DNA from: Clostridia bacterium
GTDB lineage: Bacteria > Bacillota > Clostridia > Oscillospirales > JAAYXM01
Direction of reading: 5' to 3'
Length of the DNA: 53,526 bases
Assembly: GCA_017559855.1 (NCBI GenBank)
Contig: JAFYQP010000047.1
Span: forward strand, 1-53,526
Shown: positions 13,815 to 22,807 of the stretch, one piece after another
Numbering within the stretch: position 1 is the first letter of the stretch
Layout of the letters: each line of letters begins with the position of its first letter
The notes under the pieces: generated by a model
The model's input: only the letters and a program-made list of their open reading frames with translations
What the model was told of the DNA's origin: nothing
Database searches by the model: none
Position numbers and translations under genes: made by a program

Positions 13815-15254
13815 ATGAACACTAAACTTGTTTTTAAGTTAAACGGATATATCCTTCTGTTTGATGCAATAGCGATGCTGCTTCCCGGTATTGTTGCGCT
13901 TATTTATGGCGAGAGTTCGGGATATGCATTCATTCCGGCAATTTTAATAAGTCTTATTATGGGTATTCCGCTTATCCTTCTCAAGCCTAAAAACAAAGCG
14001 TTTTTTGCCCGTGAAGGACTTGTTACGGTTGCAATTGCGTGGATAATGATGAGTATTGTGGGTGCTCTTCCGTTTTTCTTCTCAAAGGAAATCCCCAATT
14101 TTGTCGACTGTATCTTCGAAACCGCATCCGGATTCACAACGACCGGTGCAACGATTTTAAATAACGTGGAAGCACTTAGTAACTGTATGCTTTTCTGGCG
14201 TAGTTTCACCCATTGGATAGGCGGTATGGGTGTGCTTATGTTCGTTATGGCTATAGCACCTCTTGCAGGCGGAAACAATATGCAGCTTATCCGTGCGGAA
14301 TCAAGTGGTCCGCAGGTTGAGAAAATACTTCCGAAAGCAAGTCTTAATTCAATGCTTCTTTACGGACTCTATATCGGACTTACTGTTTTACAATTTGTTT
14401 TCTTACTTTTTGGCGGTATGCCGGTTTTCGACGCAATCACAACCGCAGTAGCAACCGCAGGTACCGGTGGCTTTGGTATAAAGAACACAAGCCTTGCAGG
14501 ATATAGTCCTTATATTCAAGGCGTTGTCACCGTTTTTATGATTCTTTTTGCGGTTAACTTTAATATGTATTTCCTTATTGTCGCACGAAGATTTAAAACC
14601 GTGTTTAAAAATCAGGAGTTAAGACTGTTTTTTACCATTGTTTTTGTTGCAATAGTGCTTATTACCCTGAATATTTCGGGAATGTTCGACAGTATTTTAT
14701 CGGCACTCCATCATGCGGCATTTACCGTAGCATCAATCATATCGACCACAGGTTTTGCCACGGTGGATTTCAACCTATGGCCGGAATTTTCAAAAATTAT
14801 TCTGGTTATCCTTATGTTTATCGGCGGATGTGCAGGATCTACCGGTGGCGGTATCAAGGTGTCACGTATACTCATTTTATTAAAGGCACTAAAGCGTGAG
14901 TTTGTATCCATGATTCACCCGAAAAGCGTTAAGACGATAACTATAAACGGCAGAAAACTTGATGATGAGTCGGTAAGGCGTGTGTATGCTTATATAATCT
15001 GCTTTGTTGCGGTGTTCTTTGTATCACTTCTCATAGTATCTCTTGATAAGTTTAATTTTGAAACAAACGTAACAGCAATTGTAGCAACGCTTAATAATAT
15101 CGGACCGGGCTTTGCAACCGTCGGACCTATGGGCAATTTTGCGGATTTTTCGATTTTATCCAAAATCGTACTTACAATCAATATGATTTGCGGACGTCTG
15201 GAACTTTTCCCCATATTGATACTCCTTATGCCGCATACATGGAAAAGAAATTAA
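13815..15254 (+). CDS. trkH: Trk potassium uptake channel subunit TrkH
   Basis: 479 residues, the normal length for TrkH/KtrB-like channels. Selectivity-filter glycines of the four pore repeats are visible (ASGFTTTGAT, ATAGTGGFG, ISTTGFATVD, NNIGPGFATVG), along with FWRSFTHWIGGMG near the N-terminus. Its ATG directly follows the trkA stop codon, so translation is coupled. It works with TrkA for potassium uptake at the membrane. Confidence 0.96.
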   Translation: MNTKLVFKLNGYILLFDAIAMLLPGIVALIYGESSGYAFIPAILISLIMGIPLILLKPKNKAFFAREGLVTVAIAWIMMSIVGALPFFFSKEIPNFVDCIFETASGFTTTGATILNNVEALSNCMLFWRSFTHWIGGMGVLMFVMAIAPLAGGNNMQLIRAESSGPQVEKILPKASLNSMLLYGLYIGLTVLQFVFLLFGGMPVFDAITTAVATAGTGGFGIKNTSLAGYSPYIQGVVTVFMILFAVNFNMYFLIVARRFKTVFKNQELRLFFTIVFVAIVLITLNISGMFDSILSALHHAAFTVASIISTTGFATVDFNLWPEFSKIILVILMFIGGCAGSTGGGIKVSRILILLKALKREFVSMIHPKSVKTITINGRKLDDESVRRVYAYIICFVAVFFVSLLIVSLDKFNFETNVTAIVATLNNIGPGFATVGPMGNFADFSILSKIVLTINMICGRLELFPILILLMPHTWKRN

Positions 15255-15257
15255 TAA

Positions 15258-15300
15258 AAAACAACAACTTGTTATTAAATAACAAGTTGTTGTTTTCATT
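15258..15300 (+). terminator. Long-stem terminator after trkH
   Basis: An 18-bp perfect stem (15258-15275 with 15279-15296; core caacaacttgttat) with loop taa. It lies only about 20 bases before the next gene. Confidence 0.85.
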
Positions 15301-15318
15301 GTTTAAGGGATGATGAAT

Positions 15319-16194
15319 ATGAAAAAAGCATATATACTTGCAGGGGTTGCGATTTTGTGTTGGTCTACGGTTGCCACGGTTGCAAAACTTATGCTAAGTG
15401 AGATAAATAACTTTCAGCTTTTGTGGATAAGTTCGCTTTTTGCAGGACTTTTTCTTCTGTGTTTCAATGTATTTACCGGTAGAATCAAGGCACTAAAAGC
15501 CTATAGGGCAAAGGATTTTTTGGTGTCAGTCTTAATAGGACTTCCTTCATCCTTTTTGTACTACGTATTTTATTATGGTGGTACCGACCTTATGCCCGCA
15601 TCCCAGGCGTTTATAATTAACTATATGTGGCCGATTATGAGTGTTGTTTTTGCTTGTGTAATTTTAAAAGAAAAACTCACGGTAAGAAAAGGCGTTGCAA
15701 TTTTAATATCTTTTATAGGTGTGGGAATTGTAACGGGCAGCGAACTTTTTGACTTCAATGTGAGTATTATTGCAGGAGCAGGACTTTGTCTTATGGGTGC
15801 GGTTTCTTACGGCGTATTTACCGCGCTTAATCAAAAAATGGATTATGATAACCGTATTACCATGATGCTAAGTTACTTTACAACCTTTGCAATTACAAGT
15901 GTAATAAACGGGGTAAATGGGGACTTGTTTGTGCCTGATGCGGTACAGACAATCGGTTTTGCGTGGAACGGAATGTTTACTATGGCGGTTGCAAATACCG
16001 TGTGGGTACTTGCTCTTAGGGCGGGAGAGACCGCAAAAATATCCAACCTTGCATACATAACTCCGTTTTTGTCCCTTGTGTGGACTTATCTGTTTTTGGG
16101 AGAGGTTCCGGGTATTTACTCGCTAATTGGTTTGGTTGTTATTGTAATCGGAATATTTGTTCAACTTAAAGATAAAAAGGACTCAGTTAACTGA
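15319..16194 (+). CDS. EamA/DMT-family transporter
   Basis: 291 residues with ten membrane segments in two halves. It starts MKKAYILAGVAILCWSTVAT and has ASQAFIINYMWPIMSVVF in the first half, typical of EamA proteins. ATGs at 15310 and 15313 are also in frame, but aaggga at 15305-15310 is properly spaced only from 15319. A terminator lies just upstream and leaves no room for a normal promoter, so expression may depend on read-through from trkH or on a promoter inside trkH. The last codons form part of the terminator palindrome at 16174. Confidence 0.88.
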   Translation: MKKAYILAGVAILCWSTVATVAKLMLSEINNFQLLWISSLFAGLFLLCFNVFTGRIKALKAYRAKDFLVSVLIGLPSSFLYYVFYYGGTDLMPASQAFIINYMWPIMSVVFACVILKEKLTVRKGVAILISFIGVGIVTGSELFDFNVSIIAGAGLCLMGAVSYGVFTALNQKMDYDNRITMMLSYFTTFAITSVINGVNGDLFVPDAVQTIGFAWNGMFTMAVANTVWVLALRAGETAKISNLAYITPFLSLVWTYLFLGEVPGIYSLIGLVVIVIGIFVQLKDKKDSVN

Positions 16195-16206
16195 GTCCTT
16201 TTGGTT
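16174..16206. terminator. Bidirectional terminator between convergent genes
   Basis: The perfect palindrome aaaaggactcag / ctgagtcctttt with loop ttaa (16175-16202) contains the stop codon of the EamA gene and ends transcription of both this gene and nagB. Confidence 0.9.
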
Positions 16207-16213
16207 TTACTAA

Positions 16214-16999
16214 TTACTTTTCGTCCTTGTAAATTTCTTTAAAGTACTTATAGGTGTCGACCTTTAACTCGCCACAAGCATCCTCGTCACAAGCAACGAT
16301 GCCGTTCTGATGAAGTTGAAGTGCACTGATTGTCCAAGCGTGGTCAACGCCGCCTTCAACGCAATGACGAAGAGCACGAGCCTTGTTGTGACCGCTGATG
16401 AGAAGGAGAACTTCCTTAGAATCACATACGGTTCCGACACCGACGGAAAGTGCGGTCTTGGGAACCTTGTTGGGATCATTGTCAAAGAAACGGGAGTTAA
16501 CGATGAGAGTGTCCTGAGTAAGAGCACGAACACCGGTGCGGGAGGTAAGAGCTGTGAAAGGTTCGTTAAAAGCAATGTGACCGTCAACACCGCTACCGCC
16601 GAGGAAGAGGTCGATGCCACCGTAGGAAGCAATCTTATCCTCATAACGCTGACATTCTGCGTCGAGATCATCTGCCATACCGTTTAAGATGTTGATGTTC
16701 TCTGCGGGAATGTCGATATGATTAAAGAAATTGTCGTGCATAAAGTACCAATAACTCTGGTCATGCTCACGGGGGAGGCCAACGTATTCGTCCATATTAA
16801 AGGTAATAACGTTTTTAAAACTTACCTTACCTGCCTTGTTCATCTCGATAAGTCTCTTGTAAACACCGAGGGGGGAAGAACCGGTGGGGAGGCCGAGGAC
16901 AAAGGGGCGGGACTCCTTGTGATTGTTGATGGCATCGGCGATATGAGCCGCTGCCCAAGCACACATTTCATCATAATCATTTTTGATAATAAGTTTCAT
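16214..16999 (-). CDS. nagB: Glucosamine-6-phosphate deaminase NagB
   Basis: 261 residues, matching the family length. It converts glucosamine-6-phosphate to fructose-6-phosphate plus ammonia. Visible active-site residues are the phosphate loop [12 protein letters not shown] (35-46), D70 in FNMDEYVGL, and D139, H141 and E146 in [11 protein letters not shown]. These correspond to D72, D141, H143 and E148 of the E. coli enzyme. A GTG three codons upstream is in frame, but ggag fits the ATG at 16997-16999. It is monocistronic with its own minus-strand promoter. nagA is not next to it. Confidence 0.95.
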   Translation of the reverse strand: MKLIIKNDYDEMCAWAAAHIADAINNHKESRPFVLGLPTGSSPLGVYKRLIEMNKAGKVSFKNVITFNMDEYVGLPREHDQSYWYFMHDNFFNHIDIPAENINILNGMADDLDAECQRYEDKIASYGGIDLFLGGSGVDGHIAFNEPFTALTSRTGVRALTQDTLIVNSRFFDNDPNKVPKTALSVGVGTVCDSKEVLLLISGHNKARALRHCVEGGVDHAWTISALQLHQNGIVACDEDACGELKVDTYKYFKEIYKDEK

Positions 17000-17032
17000 T
17001 AAAATCACACTCCAAATTTAAGTATTACTTAT

Positions 17033-17061
17033 ATTTTACATTTTTATTTATGATTTGTCAA
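17033..17061 (-). promoter_or_regulatory. Promoter of nagB
   Basis: On the minus strand: TTGACA (17061-17056), a 17-bp spacer and TAAAAT (17038-17033). Confidence 0.75.
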
Positions 17062-17107
17062 AGGATTATTTTTCTGTACAAACAATCGCGTTTGACGGTT
17101 AATTTTA

Positions 17108-17137
17108 TTGCCAAAATTTACTCTGTTGTGATATAAT
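17108..17137 (+). promoter_or_regulatory. Promoter of the RyR-to-GtrA operon
   Basis: TTGCCA (17108-17113), an 18-bp spacer and TATAAT (17132-17137). No terminator is seen between here and 24261. Confidence 0.68.
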
Positions 17138-17168
17138 GAAATGAAATATATTCAAAAGGAATGATATT

Positions 17169-17450
17169 ATGTATAACCCTAGCCCTATTGATACATCAGA
17201 TATTATTTTGAGCGATGAAATAATGGCACTTGCAGAACTCCTTGCAAAGAATACACACGAGGTATGGGCAAAGACACGCATAACAGACGGTTGGAAATTT
17301 GGTAAAAAGAGAGATGACAACCTAAAGGAAACTCCGTGTCTTGTTGCATATGAAGAACTTTCCGAGGAAGAAAAGCAATATGACAGAAACACAGCACTTG
17401 AGACGCTAAGATTAATCACAAAATTAGGTTATAAGATTTCGAAAGAGTAG
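17169..17450 (+). CDS. RyR-domain protein
   Basis: 93 residues that consist of one RyR domain: YNPSPIDTSDIILSD, ELLAKNTHEVWAKTRITDGW, then the conserved PCLVAYEELSEEEKQYDR and LITKLGY. The RyR domain is named after repeats in ryanodine receptors. In bacteria it is found as stand-alone proteins or in nucleotide/NAD-related gene neighbourhoods, but no activity is proven. aaagga precedes the ATG. It is the first gene of the operon and is followed after 12 bp by the NADAR gene, which suggests the two work together. Confidence 0.92.
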   Translation: MYNPSPIDTSDIILSDEIMALAELLAKNTHEVWAKTRITDGWKFGKKRDDNLKETPCLVAYEELSEEEKQYDRNTALETLRLITKLGYKISKE

Positions 17451-17462
17451 AGGAAAATTTAA

Positions 17463-18113
17463 ATGGCCGTAAGACCTGTATTTGTCGTTTCGCAAACCAT
17501 CCCGTTCTATAAAGAATGCGAGGTTGAGTTTAAGTATAACGGTGGCTTTGCCGCCACTCAAAAACAAAAGAATATAAAAGCGATACACGAAGGGTATATT
17601 CTTAAGAGCCCCGGTGCGAAAATTCTTGAAATATCGTCCAAGTCATTGCAGAGTGAAGGCGTTCTTTTAAGTGCATTTAATCTCCTGAAATTTGTTCCGG
17701 CGATAGATAAGAGTATTCCGGTTGAAAACGTGTTTCAAGGTTCCAAGGTGTTTAGTTTAGGCGGACCGTACACCGATTTATACCACAAGACTCCAAGGGA
17801 TGCAAAAAGAGACGAGAGGCTGAGAAATAGCGGACCCTTGATGTGTTTCAGATTTACAGACGAGGTCTTCCCGCTTAATCCAAAGACCGCATTTTACGAC
17901 TGGATATATATAAACGCACTTCTTGAGAATCCTGCACTTTGCGAAAAAATTACAGAGTACGATGCATTTACTGACGTGGAGTTTAATCCCAACAAAAGTA
18001 TTAACTGTCAGGCACGTGCAGCGGCAATTTTTGTATCACTTAAAATGAGTGGAGAACTTGAAAAAATAAAAACATTCAATGATTTTTTAAATATTACTTA
18101 CGGAGTAAAATAG
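17463..18113 (+). CDS. NADAR-family protein (DarT1-associated antitoxin-like)
   Basis: 216 residues. The sequence GGFAATQKQKNIKAIHEGY, the FQGSKVFSLGGPYTDLYHK block and TAFYDWIYINAL match the large family annotated as DarT1-associated NADAR antitoxins. NADAR domains remove ADP-ribose from guanine bases or act on ADP-ribosyl compounds. No DarT-like ADP-ribosyltransferase is next to it. The partner here is the RyR gene, so a house-cleaning role in NAD metabolism is as likely as an antitoxin role. The binding site agagga precedes the ATG by a few bases. Confidence 0.82.
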   Translation: MAVRPVFVVSQTIPFYKECEVEFKYNGGFAATQKQKNIKAIHEGYILKSPGAKILEISSKSLQSEGVLLSAFNLLKFVPAIDKSIPVENVFQGSKVFSLGGPYTDLYHKTPRDAKRDERLRNSGPLMCFRFTDEVFPLNPKTAFYDWIYINALLENPALCEKITEYDAFTDVEFNPNKSINCQARAAAIFVSLKMSGELEKIKTFNDFLNITYGVK

Positions 18114-18129
18114 AGGGGTGTTTGACATA

Positions 18130-19008
18130 ATGAAGGAATTATCACACGAAGCACTTGAAATTATCAAAAGAATGCAACAGAACGAACTTACCGAAAGCGT
18201 AATCTATGCTGAGATAGCAAAATTTGCAAAAGGTGAGGAGAACAAGAAAACCCTTTTGCGTCTCGCAGATGAGGAAAGGGCACATTACGAAATATGGAAA
18301 AAGTATACCGGTATCCATATGAAACCTCAAAAGGGCAAGGTATTTAAGTATAAAATGATTGCACGAATTTTAGGCTTTACCTTTGCGGTTAAACTTATGG
18401 AAAAAGGTGAGGAGGGTGCACAGAAAGAATACGACCTTCTTGCCGCTGAAGTTGCGGAAAGCGTTCACATCAGAGCACAAGAGGAAGAACACGAGGCGGC
18501 ACTTCTGGGAATGCTTGATGAAGAAAGCCTTCAGTACGTAGGTAGTATGGTGCTTGGTATGAATGATGCACTTGTTGAACTTACCGGCTCTCTTGCGGGT
18601 TTTACTTTTGCGATGCAGAACACCAGGCTTATCGCACTTTCGGGACTTATACTCGGAATCTCTGCCACGTTTTCAATGGCGTCAAGTGAGTTTTTATCCG
18701 CAAAAAGCGAGGGTAGGAATGATGCGTTTAAATCCTGCTGCTACACGGGTATTGCGTATCTTATCACCGTAGCACTTTTGATTTTACCTTACTTGCTCCT
18801 GGACAACAGCAGATATATGATTGCTCTTTTTGCAATGATTGCGGTTGTAATTTTAATTATTGCAGGTTTTACCTACTATATATCCGTTGCAAAGGACGAA
18901 AAGTTCAAGCCGAGATTTCTTGAGATGTCCTTAATCAGCGTTGGAGTTGCAATTATTTCATTCTTTGTCGGAATTGCGGCAAAGCATTTCTTGGGCGTTG
19001 ATTTATGA
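18130..19008 (+). CDS. Ferritin-like (rubrerythrin-type) domain fused to VIT1/CCC1 transporter
   Basis: 292 residues. The N-terminal half is a four-helix ferritin-like domain with metal-ligand ExxH motifs (DEERAHYEIW and EEEHEAALL). The C-terminal half has five membrane segments of the VIT1/CCC1 iron/manganese family, starting GMNDALVELTGSLAGFTFA. The layout resembles MbfA-type iron exporters. It probably moves ferrous iron or manganese across the membrane, with the ferritin-like domain as a cytoplasmic metal sensor or feeder. A GTG at 18118 is in frame but touches the gagggg binding site, so the ATG at 18130 is preferred. The gene overlaps sfsA by 4 bp. Confidence 0.9.
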   Translation: MKELSHEALEIIKRMQQNELTESVIYAEIAKFAKGEENKKTLLRLADEERAHYEIWKKYTGIHMKPQKGKVFKYKMIARILGFTFAVKLMEKGEEGAQKEYDLLAAEVAESVHIRAQEEEHEAALLGMLDEESLQYVGSMVLGMNDALVELTGSLAGFTFAMQNTRLIALSGLILGISATFSMASSEFLSAKSEGRNDAFKSCCYTGIAYLITVALLILPYLLLDNSRYMIALFAMIAVVILIIAGFTYYISVAKDEKFKPRFLEMSLISVGVAIISFFVGIAAKHFLGVDL

Positions 19009-19679
19009 TATACAAAAACGTACGAGCGGGAGTTTTCCTATCACGCCCTAACCGCTTTATTGCCAATGTGGAAATAGACGGAAGGGTGGAGGTTTGTCAC
19101 GTTAAAAATACCGGAAGATGCAAGGAACTTCTTGTGCCCGGCGTCCGTGTATACGTTTGTAAAAGTGACAATCCAAACCGCAAAACCGCCTACGACCTTA
19201 TAAGCGTATACAAGGGGGATAAACTGTTTAATATCGACAGTAGTGCACCCAACAAGGTGTTTTATGAGTTGGTTTGCGGTTCGGAGGAAGTTACTTTTAT
19301 AAAGCCCGAATGTGTATTTAAAAATTCTCGCTTTGACTTCTATCTTGAAACAAAAGATAAAAAGATTTTTGTTGAGGTAAAAGGCGTAACCCTTGAAAAA
19401 GAGGGAGTTATGACGTTCCCCGACGCCCCTACGTTGAGGGGAGTTAAGCATATAAACGAACTTATCTCCTGCGTAGAAGCGGGATATGAGGGCGTTATTG
19501 CATTTATCGTGCAAACGGATTTCGGGAAATATTTCACGCCAAACAGAGACACCCATCCCGAATTTGCCGACGCACTTAAAAAGGCGGCGGAAAAAGGCGT
19601 TAAAATCCTATGCTTTACCTGCGATGTAACAATGGATAAACTTTGCGTGAAAGATAAACTGGAAATAAATTTGTTGTGA
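19005..19679 (+). CDS. sfsA: SfsA family DNA-binding/sugar fermentation stimulation protein
   Basis: 224 residues, the family length. Conserved SfsA blocks include FLSRPNRFIANVEIDG, CHVKNTGRCKELLVPG, FVEVKGVTLEK, FPDAPTLRGVKHINEL and QTDFGKYFTPN. E. coli SfsA was described as a DNA-binding stimulator of maltose metabolism genes; the fold looks nuclease-like and the exact role is unsettled. Here it sits just before a GH13 amylase. ATGA overlaps the upstream stop, so translation is coupled. Confidence 0.95.
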   Translation: MIYKNVRAGVFLSRPNRFIANVEIDGRVEVCHVKNTGRCKELLVPGVRVYVCKSDNPNRKTAYDLISVYKGDKLFNIDSSAPNKVFYELVCGSEEVTFIKPECVFKNSRFDFYLETKDKKIFVEVKGVTLEKEGVMTFPDAPTLRGVKHINELISCVEAGYEGVIAFIVQTDFGKYFTPNRDTHPEFADALKKAAEKGVKILCFTCDVTMDKLCVKDKLEINLL

Positions 19680-19692
19680 GGAAGATGTTGTT

Positions 19693-21270
19693 ATGGCATG
19701 GTTTGACGAGGCGGTATTTTATCACATATACCCAATAGGACTTGTCGATGCTCCGAAACTCAATTCATATGAAATAAGCGAACATCGATTAAATTCCATT
19801 ATTCCGTGGATAGAGCACATTGCGAGAATAAACTGTAATGCTCTTTATATAGGACCGCTTTTTGAGTCTGTAGGGCACGGGTATGAGACCACGGATTATA
19901 AAAAACTTGATAGCCGTCTTGGCACGAATGAGGATCTTAAAAACTTTGTTTCTCTATGTCATGAGAAAGGGATTCGTGTTATCTTTGACGGTGTTTTCAA
20001 TCATACCGGAAGGGACTTTTTCGCATTTCAAGACATTAAGAAAAACCGCGAGAACTCCCAATATAAAGATTGGTATTGCAACGTTAATTTTGGGGGCAAT
20101 AACGAATATAACGACGGCTTCTCATATGAAAATTGGGGCGGACACGACCTGCTTGTAAAACTAAATCAACATTCACCCGCAGTGCGGGAGTATATTGCAG
20201 AAGTTATCCGTTTTTGGGTGCGTGAATTTGATATAGACGGAATACGCCTTGATGCGGCGGATGTTCTTGATTTTGGCTATATGCAGATGTTAAGATCGGT
20301 TGCAAATGAGGTGAAATCGGATTTCTGGCTTATGGGTGAGGTAATACACGGCGATTATATCCGTTGGATAAATGAGGGAAAACTCCACTCGGTAACAAAC
20401 TATCATTTGCACAAAGCACTTTATTCAGGGCATAACGACCATAATTATTTTGAAATCGCCCACACGGTAAAACGCCTTTACGAAATGGGCGGAAATCGTC
20501 CGGAGGACCTTAAACTGTATAATTTTACCGACAACCACGATGTGGAGAGAATTTATACAAAATTAAACAACAAGAAACACTATTTCCCTGCACACGTTCT
20601 CATGTATACATTACCCGGTGTGGCGTCAATTTACTATGGTTCGGAGTTTGGCATTGAAGGTAAAAAAGAATGGGGCTCTGACTTTTCACTCCGCCCTGCA
20701 ATTGATATTAATGAGTATAAAAATGCTTATACCGAAAATCCGTATACAAAACTAATTTCCGTATTGGGCAAGATTAGAATTGAAAATAAAGCACTTTCAT
20801 ACGGCGATTATAAAGAACTGTTTTTGACAAATTGTCAGTATGCTTTTTCTCGCACATATGAGGGTTATTCCGTAATAATAACGGTAAATAATGCAGATAA
20901 TGACTGTGAATTAAATCTCCCGTCAAATGGAGAATATATAGGACTTCTTTCTGGAGCAAGGGCAAGCGGAGTGTTTGCGGTTAAGGCGAATTCGGGCGAA
21001 ATATGGGTGCCGGCTAATGAAAAAGCACCTGATATTGTACCGCTCAAGGTGGAAATTCCCGTGGAAGAAAGTGGAATTGAACCTGAAGAGAAGATGTTGC
21101 CTAATGTGCCGCAAAACAAGCCGTATGAAGAGATGACGGTTGAAGAACTTCAAGCGGCGATTATTGCAAGAATGGAGAAGAACGGACCGGTAACCGAACG
21201 AATGAGGCAGGACGTTTTTGAGAATGTGTACCACAATTCCCTTGTAACGTGGATTAAGAGTTTTAATTAG
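19693..21270 (+). CDS. Cytoplasmic GH13 alpha-amylase family glycosidase
   Basis: 525 residues without a signal peptide. All four GH13 regions are seen: I DGVFNH (99-104), II GIRLDAAD with nucleophile D187, III GEVIHG with acid/base E216, IV FTDNHD with D283. After the barrel and a beta-sandwich there is a Pro/Glu-rich linker and a helical tail of about 60 residues (EEMTVEELQAAIIARME) not usual for the family. It probably hydrolyses intracellular maltodextrins or cyclodextrins. The exact bond specificity cannot be read from sequence. gaggaag before the ATG supports the start. Confidence 0.93.
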   Translation: MAWFDEAVFYHIYPIGLVDAPKLNSYEISEHRLNSIIPWIEHIARINCNALYIGPLFESVGHGYETTDYKKLDSRLGTNEDLKNFVSLCHEKGIRVIFDGVFNHTGRDFFAFQDIKKNRENSQYKDWYCNVNFGGNNEYNDGFSYENWGGHDLLVKLNQHSPAVREYIAEVIRFWVREFDIDGIRLDAADVLDFGYMQMLRSVANEVKSDFWLMGEVIHGDYIRWINEGKLHSVTNYHLHKALYSGHNDHNYFEIAHTVKRLYEMGGNRPEDLKLYNFTDNHDVERIYTKLNNKKHYFPAHVLMYTLPGVASIYYGSEFGIEGKKEWGSDFSLRPAIDINEYKNAYTENPYTKLISVLGKIRIENKALSYGDYKELFLTNCQYAFSRTYEGYSVIITVNNADNDCELNLPSNGEYIGLLSGARASGVFAVKANSGEIWVPANEKAPDIVPLKVEIPVEESGIEPEEKMLPNVPQNKPYEEMTVEELQAAIIARMEKNGPVTERMRQDVFENVYHNSLVTWIKSFN

Positions 21271-21286
21271 AAAGAGTGGAGAATTT

Positions 21287-22246
21287 ATGTGCACAGCGAT
21301 AAATCTGTCTGCAGGAGACAACTACTTCGGCAGAAATTTAGACTATGAGCACGATTTCGGTGAAAAAATCGTAATTACACCGAGAAATTACAAGTTCAGA
21401 TTTTGCGATAAAACCCATTATGCAATGATTGGAATGGCATTGCCACATGGCGGCTATCCTTTGTATTTTGATGCAACAAACGAAGCGGGACTTAGTATGG
21501 CGGGACTTAATTTTCCCGACTATGCCGAGTATTTTGATAAAGATGAAGGTAAGACCAACATAGCATCCTTTGAGATTATCCCGTGGGTTTTAAGTATGTG
21601 TAAGAATACGACGGAGGCAGAGATGCTTCTGAAAAATGCAAACATAACAAATGAGGCGTTTGCAGACGGTATGCCGCCGACTCCGCTTCATTGGATTGTC
21701 GGTGATAAAGAGAGAACCATTACGGTAGAGCAGACAAAACGCGGACTTTGCATATATGACAATACGGTTGGAGTTCTTGCGAATAGCCCGAGTTTTGATA
21801 TGCATATGGTAAACCTTGCAAATTATATGAATCTTACAAATGCAGAACCGAAAAACAGTTTTTCGGATAAAATAAGCATTAAACCCTATAGTAGGGGAAT
21901 GGGCGGTATTGGACTTCCCGGTGATCTATCGTCCATGTCACGGTTTGTACGGGCGGCATTTGTAAAGTTAAACTCAATTTTCGGCGAAAATGAAGAGGAA
22001 AAAGTGCGTCAGTTTTTCCATATCCTAAACTCTGTTTATCAAGTGCGAGGCAGTGCGAAAGTAGGGGATGGTTATGAGATTACAAACTATACCTCCTGCT
22101 GCAATGCGGACAGAGGCATTTACTATTACGCCACGTATTATAACGGTAGGATAAACGGTGTTGATATGAATAAAGAAAATTTAGACGATGAGAAAATTAT
22201 CGTTTATGATTTAATAGACAGTGAGAAAATAAATATACAAAATTAA
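21287..22246 (+). CDS. bsh: Bile salt hydrolase (choloylglycine hydrolase family)
   Basis: 319 residues starting MCTA, so Cys2 becomes the N-terminal nucleophile after Met removal. Other active-site residues are R16 and D19 (FGRNLD), N75 (GLNFP), N166 (LANSPSFD) and R219 (MSRFVRAAF). This set and the end of the protein (VRGSAK, YTSCCNADRGIYYYATYYNG) resemble the Clostridium perfringens bile salt hydrolase closely. N75 in the pocket, where penicillin V acylases usually have tyrosine, favours bile salts. It removes glycine or taurine from conjugated bile salts in the cytoplasm. gtggag precedes the ATG. Confidence 0.9.
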   Translation: MCTAINLSAGDNYFGRNLDYEHDFGEKIVITPRNYKFRFCDKTHYAMIGMALPHGGYPLYFDATNEAGLSMAGLNFPDYAEYFDKDEGKTNIASFEIIPWVLSMCKNTTEAEMLLKNANITNEAFADGMPPTPLHWIVGDKERTITVEQTKRGLCIYDNTVGVLANSPSFDMHMVNLANYMNLTNAEPKNSFSDKISIKPYSRGMGGIGLPGDLSSMSRFVRAAFVKLNSIFGENEEEKVRQFFHILNSVYQVRGSAKVGDGYEITNYTSCCNADRGIYYYATYYNGRINGVDMNKENLDDEKIIVYDLIDSEKINIQN

Positions 22247-22261
22247 AGGACGGCGTAGAGT

Positions 22262-22801
22262 ATGACAACTTATGAGATTATCGCACAGATTATTGGCATT
22301 GCCGCAATGGCAATGAATATAATATCCTTCTTGCAAAAAGAGCATAAAACCATTATTGTATTCCAATTTTTCGGCTCAAGTTTGTTTGTAATAAATTATC
22401 TTATGCTGGGTGCCTATACCGGTGCTATGATGAATGCAATAGCCCTTGTTCGAGCGATAATTTTCACCAATAAAGAAAAATTCCACGCAGATAAGCCGAT
22501 TTGGGTTGGCGTTTTCTCAATCTTTTATATTGCGGCCTATGTCCTTACCTTTACCGTGTTCAACAAGGAAGCGACCACGGCGAACTTTATAATCGAACTG
22601 CTCCCCGTTGTTGCAATGGTAATTCAGACCATAAGTTTCGTTCTTCCTGATGCAAAAGATATTCGCAATTTTGCCTACGTGGTGTCTCCCTTGTGGCTTA
22701 CCTATAATGCAATAAACATGACAATCGGTGGTGTTCTTTGCGAGGCGTTTGCACTGATAAGTGTTACCATTGGCAAAATCAAACACGACAGAAAAAGGTG
22801 A
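22262..22801 (+). CDS. YgjV-like inner-membrane protein
   Basis: 179 residues with five to six hydrophobic segments. The start EIIAQIIGIAAMAMNIISFLQKEHKTI and FQFFGSSLFVINYLMLGAYTGAMMN match the YgjV family of inner-membrane proteins of unknown function. It lies in the same operon as bsh and the SGNH esterase with short gaps. Confidence 0.85.
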   Translation: MTTYEIIAQIIGIAAMAMNIISFLQKEHKTIIVFQFFGSSLFVINYLMLGAYTGAMMNAIALVRAIIFTNKEKFHADKPIWVGVFSIFYIAAYVLTFTVFNKEATTANFIIELLPVVAMVIQTISFVLPDAKDIRNFAYVVSPLWLTYNAINMTIGGVLCEAFALISVTIGKIKHDRKR

Positions 22802-22807
22802 GCAAAT

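Noticed and set aside
17169-18113. A DarT-DarG type toxin-antitoxin system
   Set aside because: The NADAR protein is present, but the partner gene encodes an RyR domain with no ADP-ribosyltransferase motifs, so a DarT toxin cannot be claimed.
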